64,000 nt of DNA from Agrococcus pavilionensis RW1 (GCF_000400485.1 NZ_ASHR01000017.1:1-64000), one strand, 5' to 3'; counted from the first letter of the stretch, positions 24,502-33,167 are shown. Notes: generated by a model from the sequence alone, not told the origin. Numbers and translations are program-made.

Positions 24502-25053
24502 TCAGCCGCCGAGCGGCAGCCGCGCGACGGTCTCGTGCAGCGGCCGCCGGCCGTGGCCGAGCAGCTGCGAGTCGATCAGCTCGACCTCGTCGACGGTCCA
24601 GGGGCGGGAGCGGTAGGTGTCGAGCACGCGCAGCCAGCGCAGGGCACTGCGGTCGCGCGGCGGCCGCGCGAGCGTGAGGTGGGGCGTGAAGCGCTTGCCG
24701 TCGGGCGGCGCGCCAGCGGCGTTCGCGCCGTCGTGCACCCGGCGGGCGAGCCGCTCGAGCTCGTCGCCGCCCTCGCCGACGCCGAGCCACAGCACGGCCG
24801 GCCGGTCGGGGTGCGGGAACGCGCCGGCGCCCGCGAGCGAGCACGCGAACGGCTCGACGCCCGCGGCGGCGCTCGCGAGCCGCTCCTCGAGCGGCTCCAG
24901 GATGCGCTCCGGGACGTCGGCGAGGAAGGCGAGCGTCAGGTGCATCCGGTCGGGCTGCGTCCAGCGCAGCCCCTCGCGCACGTCGAGGAACTCGGCGAGC
25001 TCCTCCCGCACGTCCTCGGGCGGCACGACCGCCGCGAACATCCGCCGACCCAT
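24502..25053 (-). CDS. thpR: RNA 2',3'-cyclic phosphodiesterase (ThpR/LigT)
   Basis: A 183-residue two-histidine (2H) phosphoesterase. The two catalytic HxTx motifs are H38-L-T-L and H125-L-T-L, with the typical opening RMFAAVVPPEDV. The family hydrolyses RNA 2',3'-cyclic phosphates to 2'-phosphates and can ligate tRNA halves in vitro. Length and motif spacing are normal. Start ATG 25053 follows TACCGT-N6, so it appears leaderless and has its own promoter. It converges with the saccharopine-dehydrogenase-like gene with only 3 bp between stops. Confidence 0.9.
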   Translation of the reverse strand: MGRRMFAAVVPPEDVREELAEFLDVREGLRWTQPDRMHLTLAFLADVPERILEPLEERLASAAAGVEPFACSLAGAGAFPHPDRPAVLWLGVGEGGDELERLARRVHDGANAAGAPPDGKRFTPHLTLARPPRDRSALRWLRVLDTYRSRPWTVDEVELIDSQLLGHGRRPLHETVARLPLGG

Positions 25054-25059
25054 CCGCCC

Positions 25060-25065
25060 ACGGTA
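25060..25065 (-). promoter_or_regulatory. -10 box of thpR, leaderless
   Basis: TACCGT on the minus strand ends 6 nt before the ATG at 25053. Confidence 0.55.
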
Positions 25066-25101
25066 GAGCGCGAGGCCGAGCGCGCGGTGTGCGCAGCGCG
25101 C

Positions 25102-25719
25102 TCAGCGCGTCGCGAGCTGCTTGCGCATCACGACGCGCGGGAAGCCGCCCGAGACCGCGTCCGTCGGCGCCGCGAGCTCGAAGCCCGCGCGCTCGAAGAG
25201 CGCTCGCGTGCCCACGTAGGCCATCGTGAGGTCGACGCGCTCGCCGCCGTTGTCGACGGGGTACCCCTCGACGGCCGGCGCCCCGTGCGCCGCGGCGAAG
25301 TCGACCGCGCCCGCGAGCATCGCGTGCGAGATGCCGCGGCCGCGCCGGCCCGGCCGCACGCGGATGCACCAGATCGACCACACCGGCTGGTCGTCGACGT
25401 GCGGGATCTTCCGCGAGCGCTCGAACGGCAGCTGCGCGCGCGGCGCGACCGCGGCCCACCCGACGACCTCGTCGCCGTCGTAGCCGAGCACGCCCGGCGC
25501 GACCGGCTCGCGCGTGAGCCGCTCGACGAAGGCGCCGCGCTCGACGCCGCGCAGCGCCGTGTTCGTCTTCGCGTCGATGCGGTGGCTGAGGCACCAGCAG
25601 ACGGATGCGTCGGGCCGCTTCGGACCGATGACGGCGGCGAGGTCGTCGAAGCGGTCGTGCGTCGCCGGGTGCACGACGATCCCGCTCGTGGCCGTGTCGC
25701 CCGTGCTCGCGCGCGCCAT
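25102..25719 (-). CDS. GNAT-family N-acetyltransferase
   Basis: A 205-residue GNAT protein. The acetyl-CoA pyrophosphate loop is VRPGRRGRGISHAML (R/Q-x-x-G-x-G/A type, about 121-135), preceded by the strand IWCIRV. The C-terminal YVGTRALFERAGFEL helix-strand is typical. An N-terminal cysteine-containing segment, CWCLSHRIDAKTN, is seen in a subgroup of actinobacterial GNATs. The substrate is unknown. It follows the small DUF-like gene by 4 bp, so it is probably the last gene of the hsp20 operon. Confidence 0.85.
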   Translation of the reverse strand: MARASTGDTATSGIVVHPATHDRFDDLAAVIGPKRPDASVCWCLSHRIDAKTNTALRGVERGAFVERLTREPVAPGVLGYDGDEVVGWAAVAPRAQLPFERSRKIPHVDDQPVWSIWCIRVRPGRRGRGISHAMLAGAVDFAAAHGAPAVEGYPVDNGGERVDLTMAYVGTRALFERAGFELAAPTDAVSGGFPRVVMRKQLATR

Positions 25720-25723
25720 GCCG

Positions 25724-26035
25724 TCAGCGCTCCGGCGGGGCGAGCTCGTCGAGGCTCGAGAGCCGCTCCGCCGCGCGCTCGGCCCGCTCGGCCTCCGTGA
25801 GCTCCCACCACGCGGTGCCGCGCTCGCCGAGGCCCTCCTTCGCGAGCTGCACGCGATCGCGCACGCGCCGCCGGCTCGCGTCGTCCGGCGCGCTCCGCAC
25901 GGCCGAGCGCGCGCGGCCGAGGTGCGAGCGCAGCCGCCGCGCGACGTCGGGGTCGAGCGACGGGTCCTCCGCGCGCCACCGCCGGCCGTCGACGACGATC
26001 CAGCGGCCGTCGTCCGTGCGCTCCGGTGCTGTCAC
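25724..26035 (-). CDS. Small conserved protein, often misannotated as Tol-type transporter
   Basis: A 103-residue charged protein that opens TDDGRWIVVDGRRWRAEDPS and contains a long Arg-rich helix, then ERGTAWWELTEAER. It resembles a family of short actinobacterial proteins that databases sometimes call biopolymer transporter Tol. I see no membrane segment and no transport motif, so that name is probably wrong. Start GTG 26035 overlaps the hsp20 stop codon as GTGA, which implies coupled translation. Function unknown. Confidence 0.7.
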   Translation of the reverse strand: MTAPERTDDGRWIVVDGRRWRAEDPSLDPDVARRLRSHLGRARSAVRSAPDDASRRRVRDRVQLAKEGLGERGTAWWELTEAERAERAAERLSSLDELAPPER

Positions 26036-26478
26036 CGGCGCCCGCGCCGCGCGCTCGACCGATGCTCGATCGGGATGTGCCGCGCCTTCGTCGGCACCGG
26101 ATCGAGCCCGACGCGCACGGTGAGCACGCCGTCCTCGTAGGCGGCGGTGATGTCGTCGTCCTTCGCGCCCTGCGGCAGTCGCACGGCACGGGCGAGCGCG
26201 CCGTAGCGGAACTCCGAGCGCTGCTTCTCGCGCTTGTCGGGGTGCCGCTCGGCGTGGATCGTGAGCGTGCCGTGCTCGACGGTCACGTCGATGTCGCGCT
26301 CCGGGTCGAGGCCGGGGAGCTCGGCGTGCACGATGAACTCGTCGTCGTGCACGAGCTCCTCGACGCGGATGCCGGGGAGGGGCCCTCGGCCATCCCACCC
26401 GCCCAGCAGGGCGAACGCATCCACCCACTCCGTGAACGGCGGGAAGACCGGGTACTTGCGGGCGGCGTCCGTGCTCAT
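26032..26478 (-). CDS. Hsp20/alpha-crystallin small heat-shock protein
   Basis: A 148-residue small heat-shock protein with an N-terminal arm (1-38), an alpha-crystallin domain (about 40-130) containing ELPGLDPERDIDVTVEHGTL and YEDGVLTVRVG, and a short basic tail with an I-P-I motif (HIPIEH) that binds neighbouring dimers in oligomers. It would hold unfolding proteins for later refolding. A GAGGGAG ribosome site precedes ATG 26478, and a TAGACA -10 candidate lies at 26514-26519 on the minus strand. It heads an operon with the small Arg-rich protein and a GNAT. Confidence 0.9.
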   Translation of the reverse strand: MSTDAARKYPVFPPFTEWVDAFALLGGWDGRGPLPGIRVEELVHDDEFIVHAELPGLDPERDIDVTVEHGTLTIHAERHPDKREKQRSEFRYGALARAVRLPQGAKDDDITAAYEDGVLTVRVGLDPVPTKARHIPIEHRSSARRGRR

Positions 26479-26513
26479 GGCTGCTCCCTCCGTCGCGTCG
26501 GTCGCGTGCCTCG

Positions 26514-26519
26514 TGTCTA
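26514..26519 (-). promoter_or_regulatory. -10 candidate of the hsp20 operon
   Basis: TAGACA on the minus strand lies about 35 nt before the ribosome site and start of hsp20. I see no HspR (HAIR) or CIRCE operator around it. Confidence 0.35.
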
Positions 26520-26608
26520 CTCCGCTTCCGCTGCGGTCTCAATGGGGGCGGATGCGTCGGGTCGCGCACCGGTGGCGGCGCGAGGCGCGCGCGTGGTTCG
26601 ATCGAGCC

Positions 26609-27055
26609 ATGAGCGAGAGCGAATCCCGAGTGGTGCGCGCGAGCCGCGTGATCGCCGCCCCCGCGGACGTCATCTTCGAGGAGATCGCCGATCCCTCGCG
26701 CCAGCCGGCGTGGGACGGCAACGACAACCTCGGCTCGGCGCCCGAGGGGCAGCGCGTGCGTGCCACCGGCGAGGTGTTCTCGATGACGCTCGGCAGCGGC
26801 GCGGTGCGCGAGAACCACGTCGTGGAGTTCGAGGAGGGCCGCCGCATCGCGTGGAAGCCCGCCGAGGAGGGCAAGCCGCCGATCGGGCACCTCTGGCGGT
26901 GGGAGCTCGAGCCGGCGGACGGCGGCACGCTCGTCACCCAGACCTACGACTGGACGCAGCTGTGCGACAAGTCGCGCCTCGACCGCGCGCGCCGAACGCA
27001 GGAGCCGCAGCTGCTCGCCTCGATCGACCGGCTGAAGGCGCTGCTCGAGGGCTGA
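26609..27055 (+). CDS. SRPBCC-fold protein (polyketide cyclase-like)
   Basis: A 148-residue START/Bet v 1-like protein. It begins with the strand VVRASRVIAAPADVIFEEIADPSRQPAWDG, split over residues 8-37 and typical of polyketide cyclase/dehydrase-type SRPBCC proteins, and ends with the long amphipathic helix QLLASIDRLKALLEG. The fold binds hydrophobic ligands; the role is unknown. It is divergent from the hsp20 operon. No clear ribosome site is visible before ATG 26609. Confidence 0.8.
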   Translation: MSESESRVVRASRVIAAPADVIFEEIADPSRQPAWDGNDNLGSAPEGQRVRATGEVFSMTLGSGAVRENHVVEFEEGRRIAWKPAEEGKPPIGHLWRWELEPADGGTLVTQTYDWTQLCDKSRLDRARRTQEPQLLASIDRLKALLEG

Positions 27056-27447
27056 GCCCCCACCGCGGCATCCTGCGCTGCCCCGCCTGCCATCGCGAAG
27101 TCCACAGCGGCCGCTTCCGCATCGACAGGATCGGCACCCGCTGGCGCGTCACCCGCACGCTCCTGCCACCCATCCGGAGGCCCAGGCGGCGCGAGCGCGC
27201 GCCCGTCGCGAGACGGATCGGGGCGCCCGTCGCACGCGCCGGCGGGGCGACCGAGCGGATCCGGGGCTCGACCTAGTAGCATTGGCGTGGCGACAGCGCC
27301 GGTCACCGCCGGAGCCGCGAAGCGGCCCCGCCCGTGCACCGCAGCCGCAGCCGCCGGCTCGATGAGTCACGCACCGATCTGTCGGTGCTCGTCGAAGCCC
27401 GTCAATCCGGGGCCCGCACCGCCGGCCCCGCCTCGAATGGAGGACAC
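27056..27447. other. 392-bp gap before the SNF2 gene; long 5' leader
   Basis: No convincing gene. A TAGCAT -10 candidate at 27277-27282 would give the helicase mRNA a leader of about 160 nt. Near 27061 the plus strand reads ILRCPACHREVHSGRF, which recalls the zinc-binding end of an HNH nuclease, but the frame has no start and soon becomes Arg/Pro-rich. It may be a gene scrap or chance. Confidence 0.4.
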
Positions 27448-29610
27448 GTGGCAGACGCCGCAACCATCGATGCGACCGACACGGACGCATCCCAAGACCT
27501 CGACGCGATCGTCGTCGACGAGGCGGCCGCCGAGCGGCCCGCCACCCGGGAGCGCGACGCGCTCATCCCGCAGCTCGCCCGCGCCGTGCGCCAGGTCGAG
27601 GCGGCCGTCAAGCGCGGCGCCGCCTCCCGCTCGACGCGCGTGAAGCTGCAGGTCGTCGCGATGCTCGCGCGCGAGGAGCGCGCCCGAGTGCGCGCCGACA
27701 AGACGCTCACCGACGCCCAGCGCGCCGAGGACCTCAAGCGACTCGACGGCATCGCCGTCATCCTCGCGAAGGCCGCGAGCCGCGAGCCCACGCTGCTGCC
27801 GCTGCTCGGCGACGGCGCGCCGATCACCGACGCCGTGCGCGAGCGCAAGCGCGAGATGCTGCAGGCCGCGGGCATCGAGGAGGCGCCCGAGCCGCAGTCG
27901 GCTCCCGAGCCCGAGGTGACCGAGCCGCAGGCGCCGCAGGTCGTGCCGCCGTCGGTGCGCCGGGTCGCGCTCGCGAACCCCTTCCTCGAGCCCGACCTCA
28001 CGCACGTGCGCCGCAAGCCCGAGCGCGACCGCCTCGCGGGCTTCGACCTGCTCTCGCCGCTCTACCTCTCGTTCGAGGTCGCGGCCGACGGCCGTCCCGC
28101 GTGCATGCCGCTGCCCGAGCCGAAGCGGCACATCGCGCCGGGCGGCAAGGAGCTCATGCACCACCAGGCCGAGCTCGTGCAGGCCGCCCGCGACGGGCAC
28201 CGCACGTTCCTGCTCGCCGACGAGCCGGGTCTCGGCAAGACCGCGCAAGCGCTGCTCGCCGCGCAGGCGGCCGATGCGTTCCCGCTGCTCGTGGTCGCGC
28301 CGAGCGTCGTGAAGATCAACTGGGCGCGCGAGACCGAGCGCTGGCTGCCCGGGCGCCGCGCCGCGGTGCTGCAGGGCGACGGCGACACGCTCGACGCCTT
28401 CGCCGACGTCGTGGTCGTGAACTACGAGGTGCTCGACCGCCACATCGGGTGGCTCGAGCGGTTCGGGTTCCGCGGCATGGTCGTCGACGAGGCGCACTTC
28501 ATCAAGAACACGCGCTCGAAGCGCTCGCGGCACGTGCTGCAGATCTCGGCGGCGATGCGCGAGCGCATCGGCAACCCGCTGCTCATGGCCCTCACCGGCA
28601 CGCCGCTCATCAACGACATCGAGGACTTCGGGGCGATCTGGCGCTTCCTCGGCTGGATCGACCACAAGGAGCCGAACGCCGAGCTCACCGACCACCTCGA
28701 GGAGATCGGCCTCACGCCGATGGACCGGGCGTTCTACCCGGCAGCCAGGCGCGCCGTGATCGACATGGGCATCGTCCGGCGCCGCAAGATCGACGTCGCC
28801 TCCGACATCCCGGCCCGCCGCATCGCCGACATCCCCGTCGAGCTCGACGAGGCATCCGTGCGGTCGATCCGCGCCGCCGAGCGCGAGCTCGTCGAGCGCA
28901 TGCTGCGCCGCTACGACGCCGCGATCGAGCAGCGCTCCGCCGACGCGCGCGACGACAGCCGCGTCGACGACGAGCTCGTGCGCCGCATCGCGCGCAGCGA
29001 GGTCGAGGCGCAGGAGGGCGGCACGGGTGAGAACGTCTTCGCGCTCGCGCGCCGCATCGGCCGCGCGAAGGCCGAGCTCGCCGCCGACTACGCCGCGCAG
29101 CTCGCGCACTCGGTCGGCAAGGTCGTCTTCTTCGCCAAGCACATCGACGTCCTCGACGCCGCCGAGCAGACGCTCGCGAAGGCCGGCATCAAGACGGTCT
29201 CGATCCGCGGCGACCAGTCGCCGACGCAGCGCCAGGCCGCGATCGACGCGTTCACGAACGACGAGTCGGTGCGGGTCATCGTCTGCTCGCTCATGGCCGC
29301 GGGCGTCGGCGTCAACCTGCAGGCGGCGGCCGACATGGTGCTCGCCGAGCTCTCGTGGACCGACGCCGAGCAGACCCAGGCGATCGACCGCATCCACCGC
29401 ATCGGCCAGTCGATGCCCGTCACCGTGTGGCGCATCCTCGCCGCGCAGACGATCGACACGCGCATCGCCGAGCTGCTCGACACGAAGGCGGGCATGGTCG
29501 GTCGCGCGATCGACGGCGCCGTCGGCGACGAGCCCACGAGCACCGACCCGCGGCTCGAGGCGGTCGCGGGCATGCTGCACGACGCGGTGGCCGCGCGCAT
29601 CGCACGCTGA
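27448..29610 (+). CDS. SNF2-family helicase-like ATPase
   Basis: A 720-residue superfamily 2 protein. Motif I is DEPGLGKT (about 258-265), motif II DEAH (about 347), motif III LTGTP (about 382), motif V around MAAGVGVNLQAA, and motif VI QAIDRIHRIGQ (about 644-654), the SNF2 hallmark. The N-terminal 200 residues are helical, rich in Ala and Glu, and not recognised. SNF2 proteins use ATP to translocate on double-stranded DNA and remodel bound proteins. The bacterial role of this subgroup is unclear; no nuclease or methylase partner resembling DISARM or a type III system is nearby. Start GTG 27448 has TGGAGGAC 5 nt upstream. Confidence 0.88.
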   Translation: MADAATIDATDTDASQDLDAIVVDEAAAERPATRERDALIPQLARAVRQVEAAVKRGAASRSTRVKLQVVAMLAREERARVRADKTLTDAQRAEDLKRLDGIAVILAKAASREPTLLPLLGDGAPITDAVRERKREMLQAAGIEEAPEPQSAPEPEVTEPQAPQVVPPSVRRVALANPFLEPDLTHVRRKPERDRLAGFDLLSPLYLSFEVAADGRPACMPLPEPKRHIAPGGKELMHHQAELVQAARDGHRTFLLADEPGLGKTAQALLAAQAADAFPLLVVAPSVVKINWARETERWLPGRRAAVLQGDGDTLDAFADVVVVNYEVLDRHIGWLERFGFRGMVVDEAHFIKNTRSKRSRHVLQISAAMRERIGNPLLMALTGTPLINDIEDFGAIWRFLGWIDHKEPNAELTDHLEEIGLTPMDRAFYPAARRAVIDMGIVRRRKIDVASDIPARRIADIPVELDEASVRSIRAAERELVERMLRRYDAAIEQRSADARDDSRVDDELVRRIARSEVEAQEGGTGENVFALARRIGRAKAELAADYAAQLAHSVGKVVFFAKHIDVLDAAEQTLAKAGIKTVSIRGDQSPTQRQAAIDAFTNDESVRVIVCSLMAAGVGVNLQAAADMVLAELSWTDAEQTQAIDRIHRIGQSMPVTVWRILAAQTIDTRIAELLDTKAGMVGRAIDGAVGDEPTSTDPRLEAVAGMLHDAVAARIAR

Positions 29611-29616
29611 CCGGCG

Positions 29617-30378
29617 GTGGTCGACGCGATCTTCGGCGAGCCGCGCCTCGCGGCCGTCTACGACGCGCTCGACCCCGACCGCTCGGATCTCGAGGTCTAC
29701 GCGCGGATCGTCGTCGACGAGCTCGGCGCCCGGTCGGTGCTCGACATCGGCTGCGGCACCGGCACGTTCGCGCTCATGCTCGCCGCGCGCGGGCTCTCGG
29801 TCACGGGCGTCGACCCCGCGAGCGCGTCGATCGGGGTCGCGCGGGCGAAGCCGGGGGCGGATGCGGTGCGCTGGCTCGAGGGGACGCTCGACGCCGTCGA
29901 GGCGGATGCGTCGATCGGCTCGGGCTTCGACGTCGCGACCATGACGGCGAACGTCGCGCAGGTCTTCGTCGAGGAGCACGACTGGGCCACGACGCTCGGC
30001 GCCGCGCGGCGGCTGCTGCGGCCGGGTGGGACGCTCGTGCTCGAGTCGCGGCGGCCCGAGCGCCGCGCGTGGCTGCAGTGGACGCCGGAGGTGTCGCGGC
30101 AGGTCGTCGACGTCGCGCACGAAGGGCCGGTCGAGGACTGGGTCGAGCTCATCGCGGTCGACGAGGAGGCGCCCGGCGGCGCGCTCGTCACGTTCCGGTC
30201 GCCGACCGTGTTCCACCGCGACGGCGCGCGCATCGACTCGGAGTCGACGCTGCGGTTCCGCTCGCGCGAGCAGATCGAGGCATCGCTCGAGCGCGCGGGC
30301 TTCGCGGTGGTCGACGTGCGCGATGCGCCCGACCGCCCCGGCCGCGAGTGGGTCTTCCTCGCTCGCCGCGCCGACTGA
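29617..30378 (+). CDS. Class I SAM-dependent methyltransferase
   Basis: A 253-residue Rossmann-fold methyltransferase with SAM motif I SVLDIGCGTGTFALML (about 39-54) and the acidic end of strand 2, VTGVDPA. The final strands include GGTLVLESRRP. The substrate cannot be deduced. Start GTG 29617 is 6 bp after the helicase stop, so the two are probably co-transcribed; whether they cooperate is unknown. Its gene end converges with the DsbA-like gene across a 13-bp gap. Confidence 0.85.
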   Translation: MVDAIFGEPRLAAVYDALDPDRSDLEVYARIVVDELGARSVLDIGCGTGTFALMLAARGLSVTGVDPASASIGVARAKPGADAVRWLEGTLDAVEADASIGSGFDVATMTANVAQVFVEEHDWATTLGAARRLLRPGGTLVLESRRPERRAWLQWTPEVSRQVVDVAHEGPVEDWVELIAVDEEAPGGALVTFRSPTVFHRDGARIDSESTLRFRSREQIEASLERAGFAVVDVRDAPDRPGREWVFLARRAD

Positions 30379-30391
30379 CGCCGTCGGCGGC

Positions 30392-31054
30392 TCAGCGGGC
30401 GGGGGAGTCCTCGAGGCTCAGCTCTCGCGCGCGCTCGAGCGCCTGCACGAAGACCTCCGGCGGCTGCGCGCCCGAGAGCGCGAGGCGCATGTCGAAGACG
30501 AAGAACGGCACGCCGTTCACGCCGATCTCGCGCGCCTGCTGGATGTCGGCGCGCACGGCGGGGAGGTGGCGCTCGTCGGCGAGCGACGCCCGGATCTCGT
30601 CGGCGTCGAGCCCCGCGGCGGTGCCGATCTCGACGAGCGCCTCGACGTCGCCGATGTCGACGCCGCGCTCGAAGTGGGCCGACAGGAGCCCGTCCTTCAC
30701 CGCATCCGCCGTCTTCGCGTCCGTCGACCTCGCGAGGTGCAGCAGCTGGTGGGCGCGCAGGCTGTTGGCGACGACGAGCGCGTCGAAGTCGTACCGCAGG
30801 CCCTCGCCCGCGGCCTGCTCGGCGACGTGGCCGATCATCTGCCGCACCTGCTCGACCGGCATGCCCTTCACGCGCGAGAGGTACTCGACCTCGCCGCCGT
30901 CGTAGCGCTCGGGGAGCGTGGGGTCGAGCTGGTACGAGTGCCACGTGACCTCGACCTCGTCGCCGTGCTCCCAGGCGCCCAGCGCCCGCTCGAACCGCCG
31001 CTTGCCGATGAAGCACCACGGGCACGCCACGTCTGACCAGATGTCTACCTGCAT
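30392..31054 (-). CDS. DsbA-family oxidoreductase (FrnE-like)
   Basis: A 220-residue thioredoxin-fold protein with the redox motif C11-P-W-C14 directly after strand 1 (VDIWSDVACPWC), a long helical insertion (about 60-150) and the cis-Pro loop INGVPFFVFD (VNGVPFF, about 180-190). FrnE-like proteins are cytoplasmic disulfide oxidoreductases or isomerases linked to oxidative stress. There is no signal peptide. The match to family length is good. It ends 13 bp from the convergent methyltransferase gene. Confidence 0.9.
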   Translation of the reverse strand: MQVDIWSDVACPWCFIGKRRFERALGAWEHGDEVEVTWHSYQLDPTLPERYDGGEVEYLSRVKGMPVEQVRQMIGHVAEQAAGEGLRYDFDALVVANSLRAHQLLHLARSTDAKTADAVKDGLLSAHFERGVDIGDVEALVEIGTAAGLDADEIRASLADERHLPAVRADIQQAREIGVNGVPFFVFDMRLALSGAQPPEVFVQALERARELSLEDSPAR

Positions 31055-31111
31055 GCTGGGGTCAACGCGCGCCCCGCGCCGCTATTCCGCGCGACTGCTC
31101 CCCGCGGCGCG

Positions 31112-31564
31112 CTACGCCGGCAGCTCGTCGATGAGGGCGTCGGCCTCCGGGTCGTCCCAGTCGTCGAGGTCGAAGTCGTCCTCGTCGTCGTCGTCCTCAG
31201 CGGCGGCGGTCGTCGCGACGGGGTCGTCCTCCACGGCGGCGTCGTCGCCGAGCCACGCGTCGGCGGCGGCCTCGAGGTCGTCGTCCTCGTCGTCGTCGAG
31301 GTCGTCGTCGTCGCGCTCGTCGTCCTCGGCGAGCTCATCGCGCAACCACTGCGCGAGCTCGCCGTCGGCCTCGGCGTCGACCATCTCCTCGACGCTCTCC
31401 TCATCGAGGGGCAGGATCGCCGCCACCCGGTCGCCGTCGCGCGCGACGATCGTGTCGGGCTCGCCGTCCTCGCCGGGCACACGCTCGACCGACTCGTGCC
31501 AGCCCGCGAGGATGTCCTCGACGTGCGCCGCGAGCCGTTCGCGGTCCTCGTGCCACTCGTTCAT
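31112..31564 (-). CDS. Highly acidic protein of unknown function
   Basis: A 150-residue protein with an ordinary N-terminal 85 residues (a helix starting MNEWHEDRERLAAHVED, then short strands with VARDGDRVAAILPLDEES). The low-complexity C-terminus is dominated by Asp and Glu: from about residue 88, runs such as DERDDDDLDDDEDDD and EDDDDEDDFDLDDWDD. I do not recognise a family. The CDP-alcohol phosphatidyltransferase stop overlaps its ATG as ATGA, so they are translationally coupled. The acidic tail could be a metal- or protein-binding or disordered region. Confidence 0.7.
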   Translation of the reverse strand: MNEWHEDRERLAAHVEDILAGWHESVERVPGEDGEPDTIVARDGDRVAAILPLDEESVEEMVDAEADGELAQWLRDELAEDDERDDDDLDDDEDDDLEAAADAWLGDDAAVEDDPVATTAAAEDDDDEDDFDLDDWDDPEADALIDELPA

Positions 31565-32187
31565 CGCGCCTCCTCCGCCTGCCGACTCGTAGGCCTCCCA
31601 GTCTGCACCCGGCGCAGGCGACGCGCCTGCAGGAAGTAGTCGATCCCCGCGATCACGTGCAGGCCGACGCCGACGAGCATGAGCGTCATGCCGAGCGCCG
31701 TCGCCTCCGGCAGCACGGTGTGGCCGAGCAGCACGACCACGATCGCCGTCAGCAGCACCGCCGTGCGCACCTTGCCGAGCCACGAGACGTGGATGCTGCC
31801 GTCGCGGGCCGCCTTGCCCGCCGAGATGACCGAGAGCACGTCGACGGCGAAGATGACCGCGAGGATCCACCAGTCGACCGCGCCGCCGATCGCGAGCGCG
31901 AGCGTGACGCCGACGATGCCGATGCGGTCGGCGATCGGATCCATGACCTCGCCGAGCCGCGAGGTCTGGTCGAGCGCGCGCGCGAGCACGCCGTCGATCC
32001 AGTCGGTCGCCGCCCACACCGCGAGCAGCACGACCGGGGTCCACGAGCCCGGAGCGCCGTCGATGATGAGCCAGCAGACGGGCACGAGGAGCAGCAGCCG
32101 GGCGATGGTGAAGGCGTTCGGCACCGTGAGCACGCGCGTGAAGTAGGGGTCGGCCGGATCGCGGTCGCGAGCCGAGATGAGGCGCAT
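31561..32187 (-). CDS. CDP-alcohol phosphatidyltransferase
   Basis: A 208-residue membrane enzyme with about five or six transmembrane segments. The complete family signature D-x2-D-G-x2-A-R-x8-G-x3-D-x3-D is present as D62, D65-G66, A69-R70, G79, D83 and D87 (DWIDGVLAR then GEVMDPIAD). It transfers a phosphatidyl group from CDP-diacylglycerol to an alcohol. The closest relatives are PgsA-like phosphatidylglycerophosphate synthases, although cardiolipin or inositol-phosphate variants cannot be excluded. The D83 loop carries MDPIAD as in PgsA. It is coupled to the downstream acidic protein gene. Confidence 0.88.
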   Translation of the reverse strand: MRLISARDRDPADPYFTRVLTVPNAFTIARLLLLVPVCWLIIDGAPGSWTPVVLLAVWAATDWIDGVLARALDQTSRLGEVMDPIADRIGIVGVTLALAIGGAVDWWILAVIFAVDVLSVISAGKAARDGSIHVSWLGKVRTAVLLTAIVVVLLGHTVLPEATALGMTLMLVGVGLHVIAGIDYFLQARRLRRVQTGRPTSRQAEEAR

Positions 32188-32219
32188 GCCCTCTTGGATA
32201 GCACAGGGCGAGCGACGGG

Positions 32220-33167
32220 TCAGGCCCGGCGGCCGTCCCACCGGCGGGTCGCGAAGCCGACCGCGATGCCCACGAGCGCGCCCACGATCGACTCGACGAG
32301 CCGGTCGACGAGCAGCCGGTCGACCGGCACGGGGCTCGAGAGGTGCACCGCGAGCAGCGCGAGCGGCGTGACGAAGACCATCGCGACGCCGTAGTTGCGG
32401 CCCACGAGCAGCTCGGTGCCGAAGGCGACGGCCGCGATGAGCAGCACGACCACGACGTCGCTCGGCCGCAGCGCGAGGAGGGCGGCGGCGAGCACCACGC
32501 CGAGGCTCGTGCCCAGGATGCGGTGGGTGCCGCGCGCGAGGCCGGCCGCGAACGTGCCGGTCGAGACGGGCACGACCGCCGAGACCATCGCCCAGTAGGG
32601 GTGGCCGATGCCGAGCGCCGTCGCGATCGAGCCCGCGAGCGCGACGCTGAGCGCGTAGCGGGCGACGCGCCGCAGCTGCACCCGGCGGCCGGGGGAGAGG
32701 CGGTAGCTGCGCGCGACGGGCAGCGACTCGAGCGCCGGCAGCCGCCGCGCCCGCCGCCACGCGGTGCCGATCGAGCCGATGAGCACGGAGAAGGCGGCGG
32801 ATGCGGTGGCCACGGCGGTCGCGATCCCCGCGTCGGCGAGCGAGACGTCCGGCAGCGATGCGGAGCCGCTGAAGGCGAAGAGCGCGAAGAGCGGACCCGG
32901 CGGGTGCCAGTCCTCGGCGTCGGAGACGATCGAGACGAGGCCCGCGAAGACGGCGCCGAGCGCGATCATCGGCCACGCGGGCGCGGGCAGCGTCGCGACG
33001 AGCGAGCCGAGCCCCACCGCCGCGACCATGACGACCGCGGCCGTCGACTGCATGACGAGCCGCGGCAGCTGCACGCGATTGCGGCCGTAGAGCGAGGTGA
33101 AGGCGCCGAAGGCGGCCCACGCGCCCCACTCCGCGTGGCCGATCGCGACGAGCACGAGGAGCGGCAC
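32220..33167 (-). CDS. FUSC-family membrane protein, probably frameshifted at its 5' end
   Basis: From GTG 33167 the protein has 315 residues with two sets of transmembrane helices. It ends with a half containing VARYALSVALAGSIATALGI and HRILGTSLGVVLAAALLAL, typical of FUSC/aromatic-acid-exporter-like proteins. The same frame stays open upstream to 33287. There it encodes EFRRAFLAFGPHDGAHRVAI, a normal FUSC N-terminus, but has no start codon. The expected start, ATG 33288 (MTAPLIPLDSRER), is in another frame and joins correctly only if about two bases are missing near 33250. The gene is therefore either frameshifted or starts late. Function: a putative efflux or membrane-integrity protein. 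Confidence 0.75.
   Translation of the reverse strand: MPLLVLVAIGHAEWGAWAAFGAFTSLYGRNRVQLPRLVMQSTAAVVMVAAVGLGSLVATLPAPAWPMIALGAVFAGLVSIVSDAEDWHPPGPLFALFAFSGSASLPDVSLADAGIATAVATASAAFSVLIGSIGTAWRRARRLPALESLPVARSYRLSPGRRVQLRRVARYALSVALAGSIATALGIGHPYWAMVSAVVPVSTGTFAAGLARGTHRILGTSLGVVLAAALLALRPSDVVVVLLIAAVAFGTELLVGRNYGVAMVFVTPLALLAVHLSSPVPVDRLLVDRLVESIVGALVGIAVGFATRRWDGRRA

Noticed and set aside
27448-30378. SNF2 helicase plus methyltransferase as a DISARM-like defence pair
   Set aside because: The methyltransferase is a small generic class I enzyme without DNA-methylase motifs, no DUF1998 or PLD partner is present, and both genes have core codon style.
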